Source: Prosapia bicincta (taxonomy: Eukaryota > Arthropoda > Insecta > Hemiptera > Cercopidae). From it: 64,000 bases of DNA. Both the position numbers and the translations under genes were made by a program. The stretch covers positions 247,785,323 to 247,849,322 of the forward strand of contig JBAIZL010000005.1 of NCBI GenBank assembly GCA_036971475.1. The letters are read 5' to 3'. The stretch's first letter is position 1, and the number at the start of each line of letters is the position of its first letter. The notes beneath the pieces were generated by a model. It ran no database searches, was not told the DNA's origin, and worked only from the letters and a program-made list of their open reading frames with translations. Of this stretch, positions 26,173 through 38,528 are shown one piece after another.

Positions 26173-27989
26173 CCAATTATTACTTATATTTATTTATTGC
26201 TATATTTATTTTTGCATGCCTTTTTACAAGTTTCTTGTCATTGTTCTTTTATTTCTTTAAATATAGAGCAGTTATTTTTATCGTTTTGTTATTATTATAG
26301 TTATTTATTTTTTGCTATACTGTTAGGCTTTAATTGTTTTTTTGTTATTCATTGTTATATTGTTATTTATTGCTTTTTTATATTTTAGTATTTTTGTTTA
26401 TGTAGTTATATGTTTATTATTCCGTTTTTGTTTCTAAATATTTTGTTATTTATTGCAAAACAGTGTATCTTGATATTTGTCTTTTTTAATGTGTGAATAT
26501 TAGTAATATACAAGAACATTTGATTATCGATGATAAACGAAATTGGCTTACCGCTAGAAAAAAATATACGAGGATAAATAAAAACAACTATTGTGGCTTC
26601 GAAACATTGCTAGACGACATACAAAGACTCAGGTCAGTTTAAGATTTATTATAAAATCAGGAACTACATTGAGTAATTTTATGAGAACAATTCCAAAACG
26701 AAATTTTCCCTTAACAGGCAATATATTATTATTTTTTTCTGGAAAACATTTGGTCTTAATCCTTTAGTAAACTTACTACTTTGATTATAACCACAAACAA
26801 TCTACTTGAAAGTAAATATCTTTTGTATAGTGGTAAAGTATTAAGATGTTTATACAATTGCTTGGACATCTCTTTCTAACCTAACCTAACTTACTATGGA
26901 ACATTCTTTTATTAGTCCTTGATTGAAGGATCTCGTAAGTCATTTATTTCGGATCTGCTACAATGTGGAATTTTTTTTTCCAATCCCTCTGGAGAGGTTA
27001 TAAGGTACAAGGTTGGTTTAGAGATTAGACAAACAAACAAAGCGTTTCTGATTATAAACTAACTTTATTACATTGTCCAATACTGTTTACTTATTAGAAA
27101 TGGTAAAATGTTGTAATTGTTTTAGGGATACCACATTACTAAAACAAAATAGAGTAATGTAAAAATGTAGAACGGATAAATTAGAGTATTTAATAATGCT
27201 TCCAGAGATAAACCAACACATCTGTTCAAGGCTATTACAATTATCTGTGTATACAAACTATTTCTCTGTTAGAAGCGGCCACAGTTCTTTGCACAGGTGT
27301 GTTTAATACAAGCTGATCAAACCCTTCTCATCCTGGAACATGGTGATGTGTAATGAGCAAACAGTAACTCTCTCGTACTGCTGTAGAGCAATTATAGTTT
27401 AAATATGAGAAGAAATTTAACTTTGTTACACGCAAATATTTCGGCAACGATTTTAAAACGTACAGAAATGTTACCAACCAAACGACAAAAATCCAGACCA
27501 AATCAAAGTACAAATCAGGATTCATATTAGGTATGTGTTAAGCATTTATAAGAACCGATGTAAAACGAAAATCCCATGAGCAAACAATGTATCTGTCTTT
27601 GCAGCAGTTTCTGTTAAATCAACAAAAGATTCAGTTTTTCAACCATATCAACACGAGTGTCGTTTAAATGAAATAATTCTCTGTTATAGTAACCAAGTGT
27701 TCATTGTTTAACTAACCAACTAAGCTTTGACAAAATTACTTACTCAGAAGAAGTAACCTTTAATATTTACTTGTTTCAGTTATCACTGCAATTTAAAGTA
27801 ATAAACTTGCAAACGTCTTAGATCAAAGATTCAGAGTTGTATAGGTAGAATTTATATTTGAAATATTTGCATTCATTATTTATAAACTACAAACTCATGT
27901 CAAAAACCAATTTTTTTTAAAAACTTTTATGAACACAATTTTAAATTTACATATTTGTTTCATTAAATTACAGAACGGAGATTGCGTTG
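26173..27989. other. Unassigned AT-rich DNA with an old repeat
   Basis: 26173-26520 is strongly T-rich. A short CCTAA run lies at 26879-26892. 27050-27720 contains the partner of the repeat at 23.7-24.2 kb. No gene recognised. Confidence 0.4.
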
Positions 27990-28335
27990 CCAATGCATCA
28001 CTTGGTGCATTAACAAATAGTATTGTTATTATAGGGTTTCTCCTTTTTAATTTTTATTTGAGTTCATTCAACAATTGGTTCATTAACCGTGGGTATGATT
28101 TTTAATAAGGCTTTTCAGTATTGAACTGAGATTATTCAGGTATAAATAATAATTAAATCACGGGTGAATTTGTTTTTAACAATGACTCTCGCTACAGAAC
28201 TGAGATTATTTGTGTATAAGCAACAGTTAGTTCATCAACAAGTTGCATTGTTGATAAACCCTCTTGCTGCAAAACTTGGATTATTTTTGTAAAAGGAACA
28301 ATTCTTTCATTAGCAGGTGGCATCTCAAAATTATT
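27990..28335. repeat. Degenerate ~75-bp tandem repeat
   Basis: The motif GAACTGAGATTATT recurs near 28123 and 28197, with a variant near 28272 (spacing 74-75 bp), and each is followed by a TTCATTA/TTCATCAAC segment. Three to four old copies. Confidence 0.55.
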
Positions 28336-28733
28336 ACCACATATGAAAATCTAACCACACACTTGATGGAGGTTAAGGAAAGGACGACAGTCGTTTGATA
28401 GTTTCTGATTTTGAAATCTTCTAAATTTTAAACTCAATAAATATTGGAAAAATTAAGTTTACTAGCTTAAGTGAGTAAATATATTTTCAATACATATGGG
28501 CAAATTTACTCTAAAACATCACATATAATAGTGTATTTAATCAGGTCCATTAAAGTACACAATTAAACCGATATTCTTAATATGATGAACAGTTAAATCT
28601 GTAAGACTTTAACGGGTGTCAAAACTTCTTTAAAAATACTTTCCCAAAGAAACATATACAAGTATTTTCAACGTTTACAAGCAACTATAAATACCTGACA
28701 TATAAAATTTGTAATTACTTCAAAAATATTACA

Positions 28734-28783
28734 GGAGGGAAATCGCTCACATTGAGAGCATTGTGGCGATCACGTTTTCCTCC
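28734..28783. other. Stable imperfect hairpin
   Basis: GGAGGGAAA pairs with TTTTCCTCC (one G-T wobble), then TCGC/GCGA and CACA/TGTG, around a 10-base loop, with bulges between. It sits in a short GC-richer island (28734-28860). Function unknown. Confidence 0.45.
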
Positions 28784-28860
28784 AGCCTACGAAGGGACTC
28801 AAGGCCCTTTGAAGTTTATTATTAAGCAGGCTTCCATAATCTACCAAACCCTTTACATTC

Positions 28861-29850
28861 TGCACGTGTCTTTGTAGTCACATGTTTTTCTCTTTATGTA
28901 ATTTAATTTATTTCCTTTGAGCGCGTAAACCACATACAGGCTCTGGACTAAACTTGACTGTGCCAATGCGACCATTCCAAGCACACGTTCAAGCATGAAT
29001 ATAGTTTTAAAATTCTCTATATTAAAAGATAAACAGAATAAATATGTCGTGATGGTTCTATGTGGATTTAGTTTCCTGCAAAACACATAAAATAGATACC
29101 TAAATTTTTTTAAAATATATTTATACTTAACTATGTAATACATTGGTCTGGGTAGCCGTTAGGTACCTGGTAACAAAAATGTTATTGTTAGTTAATTATA
29201 TCGGGTGTTTATTGTTTAACAGACATTTCAGTTAAATCCATTCAAACACATTAGTCCCTCTGGTGTATATATCCTTCTGTTGGTCTTTGTTACATTTCTC
29301 CCCTGATTCAATCTGACAAATGCCTAGTTTATAGCTACTTTTTAGCTACTATAAAGTTCTTAAATTACTTAATAAACTACTATTTTATCTTAGAATAACT
29401 TCCTTTTTTCATGCTAGATCAATTTCTTCCCATAAAGTAAATATTTGTTTTTAATCAATACAGTACAACCGGTAAAATAGTAAATCATTATTACATGTTT
29501 ACCCTTATTATGTTGGGATATACGCAATTTATCAATTCTTAATTTGTAAAACCAAAAATATAACATCTCTTCTAGAAATATTACACACTAATAAAAATAC
29601 TGATTATAAGCCTAAAAATGTCAAAAAAAAAAAAATGTTTGAAAACCAAGTCATGATTATAAAAAATTAGATAACACCCAATAAAATATTAACTAAATAT
29701 TATTACCTTAAGAACCTTAGAGTTAAGTAACTAAGATGAATTACATTTCACTATGCAAATGTATTTATCGTAATTTTTAAACAGTAACTAACAATTATCT
29801 TCGACCAAATAATAAACAGTAACGCGCCGCTTAGTTTTTCTACCATTTAT

Positions 29851-29852
<2 letters not shown>
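28861..29852. other. Unassigned AT-rich DNA
   Basis: No gene or repeat recognised. The 96-residue minus frame at 28853-29143 has no identifiable domain. Confidence 0.5.
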
Positions 29853-29918
<66 letters not shown>

Positions 29919-29936
29919 TTCTCTCTCTCTCTCTCC
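29853..29936. repeat. (CT)n microsatellite
   Basis: About 80 bp of CT with two CTTT interruptions, abutting the 136-bp satellite. Confidence 0.97.
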
Positions 29937-29949
29937 CTACCTCCCTCCC

Positions 29950-30832
29950 GTAGAAACTGTTAAATACAATTAGTGTCAGATGAACGAATACCTAGAATGA
30001 GAATAACATTGAGGCATAATCTTCTTGCCAGATAAACGTCTCTGCTGGAATGTTTTCTTAGATAATACGGCCATGTGTGGTGGCGGTAGAAACCGTTAAA
30101 TAGAATTAGTGTCAGATAAACGAATACCTAGATTGAGAATAACATTGAGGAATAAACTTCTTGCCAGATAAACTTCTCTGCTGGAATGTTTTCTTAGATA
30201 ACACGGCCATGTGTGGTGGTGGTAGAAACCGTTAAATAGAATTAGTGTCAGATGAACGAATACCTAGATTCAGAATAACATTGAGGCATAAACTTCTTGC
30301 CAGATAAACTTCTCTGCTGGAATGTTTTCTTAGATAATACGGCCATGTGTGGTGGTGGTAGAAACCGTTAAATAGAATTAGTGTCAGATGAACGAATACC
30401 TAGATTCAGAATAACATTGAGGCATAAACTTCTTGCCAGATAAACGTCTCTGCTGGAATGTTTTCTTAGATAATACGGCCATGTGTGGTGGTGGTAGAAA
30501 CCGTTAAATAGAATTAGTGTCAGATGAACGAATACCTAGATTCAGAATAACATTGAGGCATAAACTTCTTGCCAGATAAGCTTCACTGCTGGAATGTTTT
30601 AATAGATAATACGGCCATGTGTGGTGATGGTAGAAACCGTTAAATAGAATTAGTGTCAGATGAACGAATACCTAGATTCAGAATAACATTGAGGCATAAA
30701 CTTCTTGCCAGATAAACGTCTCTGCTGGAACGTTTTCTTAGATAACACCCATGTGTGGTGTGTGGTAGGAACCGTTAAATAGAATTAGTGTCAGATGAAC
30801 GAATACCTAGAATGAGAATAACATGGAGGAAT
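29950..30832. repeat. 136-bp satellite array
   Basis: The GTAGAAAC(C/T)GTTAAATA unit start falls at 29950, 30086, 30222, 30358, 30494, 30630 and 30765, a strict 136-bp period (the last step is 135). That gives about 6.5 copies, ending within the GAATACCTAGAATGAGAATAACAT segment. Copies are highly similar, which implies recent amplification. No open frame runs through the array. Confidence 0.97.
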
Positions 30833-31564
30833 TCAGAATAGTAAATCAGACCACTAATTTATTAATAGAATACAAGTTTAAACAATGAGAAGGAAGAAAA
30901 TAAATATGGAGAATAATATATCATTAAGAGAAAACCAGTACACAAATAGTAATTACATGGGCTGGACGCTGAGAAGAACTTAAGTATGATACAGAATATA
31001 AAATCTCTTTTCGACAAATAATATGAATGGAGAATAAGATATTGATTTATATGAATCTGTTCTCCATTAAAATTATTTTACAATTTATAATTGAGAATAA
31101 TGCATTTAAACTTCACATGCGTAATGGCATTTATATAATAAAATTATAGGTTTAAGAAATTAACATAATGTTGGTAGTTACAAGTATAAATGTAATTTTC
31201 AAATTAAGTCCGATAAATAACAGAGGGAAATGATGAAAAATGTCATCTATATATCAATAGGTCCGGAAACGTGCCTGGTTTGTCAAACCGGAGAAATGCC
31301 TGACTGGAATTCTTATCTTATTTTCCAGTCTCTTGTGTGACTTTATAATGACAGCTTCAATAGCCATTCAGTCGAGATTTTATTGTTATTAGTTATGTTA
31401 TTCAAGTCTTTCATCTATAGAAAAACATTAATATGTACTTAATAATGTCTATAATAAATTGGAAAACAAATACAGAGCTCACAATGTAAATACATTCAAG
31501 ATATTTTCTCCCACGTATATTCCTGGAAGAGTAACAAGCAGATAATTTATGTGATCCAAGTGAC
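30833..31564. other. Unassigned AT-rich DNA
   Basis: Nothing recognised between the two tandem arrays. Confidence 0.5.
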
Positions 31565-32395
31565 ATCGGTACCAAGTGACATCAGGTATATAGCAAGTGA
31601 CCCAGGTATATAGCAAGTGACCCTGGTATACACTAACGAGTGACTTAGGTATATAGCAAGTGTCCCTGCTATATATATCAAGTGGCCAAGGTGTATAGCT
31701 AATGACATCAGGTGCATATCAAGTGAGCAATCTATATAGCAAGTGACCCAGGTATATAGAAAGTTACCTAGTTATATAGCAAGTGACCCAGGTATATAGC
31801 AAGTGACTTCAGGTAAATAACAAGTGACCCAGTTGTATAGCTAATGACATTAGGTACATACCAAGTGAGCAAGCTATATAGCAAGTGACCCAGGTATATA
31901 GAAAGTTACCTAGGTATATAGCAAGTGACCCAGGTATATAGCAAGTCACTCCAGGTAGATAACAAGTGACCCAGGTGTATAGCTAATGACATTAGGTACA
32001 TACCAAGTGAGTAAGCTATATAGCAAGTGACCCAGGTATATAGCAAGTGACTTCAGGTAGATAGAAAGTGACCCAGGTGTATAGCTAATTACATCAGGTA
32101 CATACCAAGTGAGCAAGCTATATAGCAAGTGACCCAGGTATATAGCAAGTGACTTCAGGTATTTAGCAAGTGACCCAGGTGTATAGCTAATAACATCAGG
32201 TATATAGCAAGTGACTCAGATATATAGCACATGACCCTGGTACATAGAAAGTGACCCATGTATATAGCAAATGACCCTGGTAGACACTAGCGAGTACCTT
32301 AGGTATATAGCAAGTGTACCTGGTATATAGGAAGTGACCTAGGTATATAGAAAGTTACCTAGGTATATAGCAAGTGAGCTAGATAGCAAGTCCAG
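31565..32395. repeat. 18-20 bp minisatellite with higher-order structure
   Basis: Roughly 40 copies of AGTGACCCAGGTATATAGCA-like units. A GGTACATACCAAGTGAG variant recurs at about 31853, 31995 and 32097 (steps of 142 and 102 bp), showing that blocks of several units were duplicated together. Confidence 0.95.
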
Positions 32396-35300
32396 ATTAG
32401 GAAATATTATAAAATAAACCTACGCTATAGAAAAAAAATATTTTTTACTAAAAAAAATTCTCAGCTCAATTTCCCATACAATATATGCTAACTCTGTCAA
32501 GTACTGCTGAGGCAACCGGCTCTGCTTAAACCATGTTTGAGTAGAATAACAGGTTTTTTTTTTAGAACGTAATATAAAAACAAAATCGATAATTATTCCA
32601 ATCTTGTCGGCATTTTATTTAAAAGGAATTGAATAATGTGTTTAAACGTTTTTGCCCAAAAGTCTGCGTAAAATACAGGCTTGTGAATTCCAGAGAGAGA
32701 TCGAGAACATATAGAATTTACATTACCTGCACAGAGTTTTAAAACCATCCATCCGTTAAAAATAGTTATAATTTTTTTTTTAATAATAATTATTTTCTTT
32801 TTGCAGAGTGTTTGTTATTAGTGACTAACATTCCTCGTGACTAATTGAATCTACAAAAAAAACAACTAATTCTCAATCCATTATACTTACAGATTATTAT
32901 GGACATCCCTTCAAATTTCATTACTCCTTTACAGTGGGTTTAAAAATAAGATTACCATCAAGCTTTCGTATTGAAATTTTTTCAATAACATAATTGAATT
33001 GAACAAACTAGTTTGATAAAGCACTGATTCATTGTATTTTATATACGATTTTTATGATTTTTACCAAACTTTACATACAAATCACACGCATAAAACATTC
33101 TAAGAAACTGTCTATATCACTCAGTGTTGAAATTTACAGCCTAGGACAAAGTTAAAAAAATACAATATTGTTTTATTCATACAGTTCCTAAATTGGAACC
33201 CATTTCTTTTCACCATTTATTGTAAAGGTAAGAATATTTTTTTTAAAATTGCTATTTTCTAAAATAAAAGATTATTGATACCTTGTGGTGAGAGTTACAG
33301 ATTAAATAATCTTGGGTATGAAGAGTGATTTTCTTAGAATTTTGATAGCAAGATTGCAAATTAAATTTTGTAAATCAAACATTTAAAATTTAAACATCAA
33401 ACGTTTGTATAGACCATTTTAATAAAGTGTAACTTTGTATTTATTTATAGTTTCTTGCTGAACATGTGTTGTCATTCTCATGGAAAAGATGTCAGGTTCC
33501 ATTAACAGTATTCAGTGCATTTCTAATTGTATTATAAACATACCATTCAAATTAACTAGAATCAGTTAATTACTGATAAGCCTGTTTATACACCACGACA
33601 CACGTTTTCTACAAAATCATTTTTATTTAAAATTTTCTGTAACGGTTTCAAAGAAATATATTTAAAAATTTATAATTTTTTTCAGCGAAATTCGAAACTG
33701 ACCTGTCCATCATAAAAGCTCCGTGAAGTTGACCTGTATGTTTTTTAAAGTTTTTTTTTTTTTATTTCTGAAAATATTTACGTGCATTTGATAATTGTTA
33801 ACATAAGGAGGTAACAGTTAAACACTGTTTGCTTTATACTGAAGCGAAGGCGGAAGCATTTGGCTTTAACGCTGCTTGTGTCTATATTAAAGACACCTGT
33901 GCAACGAACAGAGCATATTTGGAAGGTGTTAATAGTTAAATAACAAAAGAAAATAGCTTATGTTTGAACACCTGTAAAAAATAATTCAATTTGAAAAATT
34001 ACTCCAGCTCGTTCAATTGGTTGCATAAGTTGGTTAAACAAGTTACTTTCTAAATTAAAAAACTTTGTTGTTGTTAAAACAAAGGTGTATATTTGCAAAG
34101 TTGGGAAATGTAAGCTTCATTTCTTGTTTAAGCTTACTTAACAAAGAATCTTTACAAACAAATGAACATTTAAAATCAAAGAGTACATTGCACTTCCGGT
34201 TGAGAGGTGTAAATGGATTACTAAACGTATGTAAGACCGTTTAGAAAACATCACTTCCTTGAGCAAAACATATAGCCGAATTAATGAAATCAATGTGGTG
34301 TTAATTTAACTTTTTTATATCTGTTAATATTGGGCGACAACTTACAGAAAATATGTTTTTAAGTATAAAAACGTAGTAATACCTAAACAGATAGCGAGCT
34401 CAATTGTTAAAATACAACAATCCTAATATTGCAAAAGCAAACTGAATTTGTACTCAATTCTCCCTGAGTTTAAGAGATACTCCCGAGTAAAACGTTGGGT
34501 TTCAAATAAATCAGTAGTGTTTTTGTTATGCAGTGATATGCGAAGTGATGAGGCACGCCAAACCTATTTACAAAAGCCTAACTACGTTAATAATATTGTG
34601 TTATATTTTTTTATATTAGTAGACCTTTTTATTCTGATTGCTAAGTCCATCCTCCGGAATATTATGCTGAGTCACTTCAGTCAGTTGATATATATACAAC
34701 CTATCGGTGATAACATCAACTACTGCTTCAGAAAAATAATTCTGCAAACAGGCAATTTATCTTTAAGGAAGCCCTGTATAGATGCTGCATTAACCGTTCT
34801 CGTGAAATAACAGTAATTCTGACAGACGCAAGGGCTAAATCTGATTGTCTGTTGGTTATAAATGGATGTAGGCCTACAGGTTAACAGCCAAACGATTTAA
34901 TGGATTTGTTTCGGAAAACATATCACGCGGTCGGAACAACTGCTGGCTTTCCTACAATAGCAGTCTCCAAATTTTCAGAAATTGCACATCCGATAAATAA
35001 CAATAGATTAAGAATATAAAATAAGAAATGTTTAAAGTAGGAAAATATTTATGAATTCTCAGATTTTGTCTGTTTATGTGAATGAATGATATTTCGTTAT
35101 ACGTCATTGTGAAAGCAAAGGGGTGCTGAAATAGTTACAAACTATCCCGTAAAAATATTAATTTTGTTAATCAAAGCTCAAAAAAATATTTCATATTTTG
35201 TAGTAACCTTGAATGGAAATCAACTAAAAGAAAACAATTAATCAAATGTTTTGTTTTCATTTATGTAGCAAGAATTGAATTGTTATATACCAAAGTATAT

Positions 35301-36339
35301 ACTACGTTCTGTCTTTTTAGTAATTGTGTATATTGTTGATTTATGGCTTGTATTTCCCACAGTCTTTATGGTGCAGACTTATTATGGGAAATATTTTAAA
35401 AGATGCTTCAAACTTCCAACCAGCCATCGAAAATATATTTTTATAGACATCTAACCAAATTTATCCTAGAAGAGAGAAAGGTGTCTATAGACGAAACTGT
35501 GGTACAAACATCTATACAGAGCACAGTAGCGTAATTGTGACCATTAAACAACAATAACTCTTGTTACAAATATTTAAATAGAACTTAAGTAGTTATTTCA
35601 TAACATTAAATATTTCTATTGTTCACTGATACATTATTTTATTTGTGAACTTATATTAAGAATGGCAGGGTTAGGCATGGACACCTAAAACTTTCAATTT
35701 ATACCGTGATACGTTAGCGTCACCGCTCAAAACCGTACTCCTCTTGATAAATAACGGTTGACGTGACCTGCGATAAATGGATAAGGCTCTTTGCTGAGTG
35801 CGACATAATAAGCAAGCTCTAGAGACGACTTTTTAATAAAACTGTTTGCAATGGGGTGTACTTTCTATCTTTTTAAATGTAATTTTATTTCCTTCTCAAT
35901 TTTAAGTCATAATCACAGATTTATGATTTCTCCTTATTAATGAGTTTTAGCCCGTAATATTTAGGCAACATAAGTGAAAAAAGATAAGCATGGAGAATAT
36001 TTCTTGATTATTTTACTATTCCTACCGCTCATAACCTTAGCTACAGAATTTCTGCTTTCTCTCTTCTTGTTTGAACCAGATCCCAGTTTGGTAATATGAA
36101 ATAACTTAATAATCCCCAAAGGCAATATAGGGCAAAACAAATATGGCTCAATCAGGTTATTTCAAAAAAAAAACAAAAACATTGAAGCACGACTTACTAT
36201 TATTGCTTCTCTTATTAAATTTGTCACATTCATTTCTAAATTATTCCTGATGTATTTAATTTAAAATAATTCAATAAAGGAAAATTCCCTGCATCTTAAA
36301 ATAAACCTTTAAATTATCTTCCTACAACATTTAATAATT
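32396..36339. other. Unassigned AT-rich DNA
   Basis: Long stretch without a recognised gene. The 120-residue plus frame at 34448-34810 starts at TTG, has no known domain and no supporting splice sites that I can identify. Confidence 0.5.
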
Positions 36340-36513
36340 ACAATAAAAATATTGAAAAGAACCCCAATACCACAAAAATAATCAAAAATAACAAATAAAA
36401 CAAGTTACTTAAGATTAAATCCTTATGTACATTTCGATGACCATGTCTTCATCATCAGAGGGTCTTGTTACAAAATACAACCTAGCACACAAGAAGTTAC
36501 AAACTAGAATGGT
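36340..36513 (-). mobile_element. PLE left terminal arm (inverted copy)
   Basis: Nearly identical in reverse to 38355-38528. Together they bracket the PLE body as inverted terminal repeats of about 174 bp. The inner edge of this arm (CATTCTAG read on the minus strand) coincides with the predicted transcription start in the right arm. Carries a hammerhead motif. Confidence 0.8.
36421..36462 (-). ncRNA. Hammerhead ribozyme motif, PLE left arm
   Basis: Minus strand: CCU, intact CUGAUGA core, a short stem II (UGA/UCA with a larger loop and a UC bulge), GAAA, palindromic AUGUACAU, A, AGG. Stem I is CCU/AGG. The conserved core is intact. Stem II is the least certain element. Confidence 0.65.
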
Positions 36514-36531
36514 TTTCCTAGAATTTGATTA

Positions 36532-37447
36532 AGATATGCTGACGATGTTTTTGCGATCTTTGATAGCAGTAAATGTAATGTTGATGTTTTTGTAAACCAA
36601 CTTAATAGTATACATAGTTCCATTAAGTTTACTTATGAATTAGAAACTAATAATCGTTTGCCAATTTTAGATATTCTGTGTATTAAAAATCATGAAAAAA
36701 TTGAATTTGATATTTACAGGAAACCTACTAACAATAACAGATATATTTTAAATAGTTCCAACCATTGTTATACACATAAAATAGAAGCATTTAACAGTTT
36801 GGTTAACAGAGCTATCAATGTACCACTTAGTCCTAGACGATTTTATAAGGATATTAATTATATCAAAGGAGTGGCTAGATATAAAGATTTGATACCAAAA
36901 TTATAGATAATATTGTTAGAAAACAAAGATTAAAATATGTTTTGAACACAACTACCACCCTTCAAAAAGAAGTTAAAAAATAAAATTTTATTAGTTTACC
37001 TTTCGATAATATTTTAACAAAAGGGTTAGACTCTATTTTTAAAAAGGTAAATGTTAAGATAGCCTATAAAACTCAAAATAAACTCAAGCATTTATTATGT
37101 AACCCGAAAGATAAAATTCCAATGTTGGAAAAATCAGGTATTTATAAGATAATTTGTAGTACTTGTAACGAGATGTATATAGGTCAAACAAAAAGAAAAA
37201 TTGTAACTAGAGATAAAGAACATCTTGCCCATATTAAATATGATAGACCTGAAAAATCAAATGTAGCAGAACATGACCTTAGTAATCAACATGATTTAGA
37301 TAAAAATGTTATTTTAGCTAAATGTATAAACTCAAAAAAGTTACTTAATAGTTATGAAAGTGTTTTATAGTCAAATCAAATTGTAAATTAATGAATGCAG
37401 ATAAAGGGCCTATTCCTAACCCACCATTATATACTTTACTTAAATAG
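36532..37447 (+). pseudogene. Penelope-like element, RT C-terminus plus GIY-YIG nuclease
   Basis: The 5'-truncated body opens inside the reverse transcriptase at RYADDVF (YxDD box, 36532-36552). It continues through LPILDILC, FDIYRKPT and SNHCYTHK (thumb region). After a linker it carries the GIY-YIG domain: GIYKIIC and EMYIGQTKRKI, then an R-x-K-E-H basic helix and a late Glu, ending near NADKGPIPNPP (stop at 37447). Breaks: a one-base frameshift near 36900, an in-frame stop near 36980, and another frame change near 37370. PLEs copy RNA at a nuclease-cut target. 5' truncation is usual for such insertions. This copy cannot encode a working protein. Confidence 0.9.
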
Positions 37448-37473
37448 CTTTCTTCAAATACGATGTATTAATC
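37448..37473. other. PLE spacer and left duplication TAATC
   Basis: The PLE 3' spacer is interrupted here; TAATC at 37469-37473 directly abuts the nested element and is repeated at 38166-38170. Confidence 0.6.
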
Positions 37474-37520
37474 CAGGCGCGTATCTAGCGACTTGCTTTG
37501 GGGGGGGGGGCGATCGATGC

Positions 37521-37619
<99 letters not shown>

Positions 37620-38165
37620 CGCGCGTGCGTGTATGTAAAAACATAGAACAGAAAAGTTCTTTTTACGCTTGCGTGAAGAAATCGGTAACGTAATACAGAT
37701 TCGTAGCAAATTAGACTTTTTAATAAATAATTATTCCAGTTTCAATAACACTTATGGCTAGAGAATATTATTAATTTCATAATAAGCTATTATTATAAAA
37801 ATGGTTTATTAATTAATATAAGTAGTTATTTTTCCAACACGAACAATTCCGGAGTCAACTGCGAATATTACGCTTGCAAAATTACGTATTGAAAATCATG
37901 TTCGAGACTAAGCTTTATTAGCGCTATCTGTTGTTAAAACGTTAAGACGTTTACGAGGGTATGCCGAGGGAACGCGTCACATTTTCAAATTAAAAATTAA
38001 AATGTTATTTTTTATTTACAATAAAAGACGAATTAACTTAAGTAAAAGTCTAATTTAATAGAAAGTCCTAATTTAATAATATATTGTCGATTTTTAACCC
38101 AAAGTTCTTGAGGGTTGGGGGGGGGGGCGATCGCCCCATCGCCCCCCCCCTTGGATACGCGCCTG
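37474..38165. mobile_element. Non-autonomous DNA transposon nested in the PLE
   Basis: A 692-bp element with termini CAGGCGCGTATC and GATACGCGCCTG. Both ends then have long G (or C) runs next to CGATCG. It is flanked by the 5-bp direct repeat TAATC. CAGG(C/G)GCG(T/G)ATC ends resemble hAT-type MITEs, but hAT duplications are 8 bp, so the superfamily is uncertain. Non-coding. Carries compound (TA)n, (GT)n and (GC)n at 37523-37625. Confidence 0.75.
37523..37625. repeat. (TA)n-(GT)n-(GC)n compound microsatellite
   Basis: Pure TA to about 37581, GT from 37586, then alternating GC to 37625, all inside the nested MITE. The open frames across it are repeat translations. Alternating purine-pyrimidine DNA of this sort can adopt Z-form or cruciform structure. 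Confidence 0.95.
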
Positions 38166-38322
38166 TAATCTAATTACTTTTAGTTTATTTATTGTTATTG
38201 CTGTAGTTTTTATTACATGTGTATTATTAAAATGTACTTTTTGACTTAACCTATTTGGTTCCTGATGGCCGATCGTTATTTGTCGGTCGAGGGCGGAGAG
38301 GGGGCGGAGCTTACCTCACGCC

Positions 38323-38356
38323 TATATATAGCGAGCGCGGAGAACGATTGGTATCA
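38323..38356 (+). promoter_or_regulatory. PLE core promoter (TATA plus initiator)
   Basis: TATATATAG at 38323-38331 lies in an unusually GC-rich island (38280-38345). 33 bp downstream is the initiator-like TCATTC (A at 38356). Standard TATA-to-Inr spacing. The start predicted here coincides with the boundary of the inverted arm copied on the left. Confidence 0.6.
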
Positions 38357-38528
38357 TTCTAGTTTGTAACTTCTTGTGTCTAGATTGTATTTTGTAACAA
38401 GACCCTCCGATGATGATGACATGGTCATCGAAATGTACATAAAGGTTTAATCTTAAGTAACTTGTTTTATTTGTTATTTTTATTATTTGTGTGGTATTGG
38501 GGCTCTTTTCAATATTATTATTGTAATA
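38355..38528 (+). mobile_element. PLE right terminal arm
   Basis: Partner of 36340-36513 in inverse orientation. It runs from the predicted transcription start through the hammerhead motif to an AT-rich end near 38528. Confidence 0.8.
38403..38445 (+). ncRNA. Hammerhead motif, PLE right arm (one core change)
   Basis: Same layout as the left-arm motif, but the core reads CCGAUGA in place of CUGAUGA. GAAA, AUGUACAU and the stem I partner are kept. Position 4 (U) is a catalytic-core position, so activity is doubtful. Confidence 0.55.

Noticed and set aside
29950..30832. Regular direct repeats suggesting a CRISPR array
   Set aside because: Units are contiguous 136-bp copies without unique spacers, in eukaryotic DNA with no cas genes.
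34448..34810. 120-residue plus frame
   Set aside because: Starts at TTG, has no domain recognised and sits in AT-rich DNA; likely chance.
37395..37709. Frames with repeated YI or CV residues
   Set aside because: Translations of the compound microsatellite inside the MITE.
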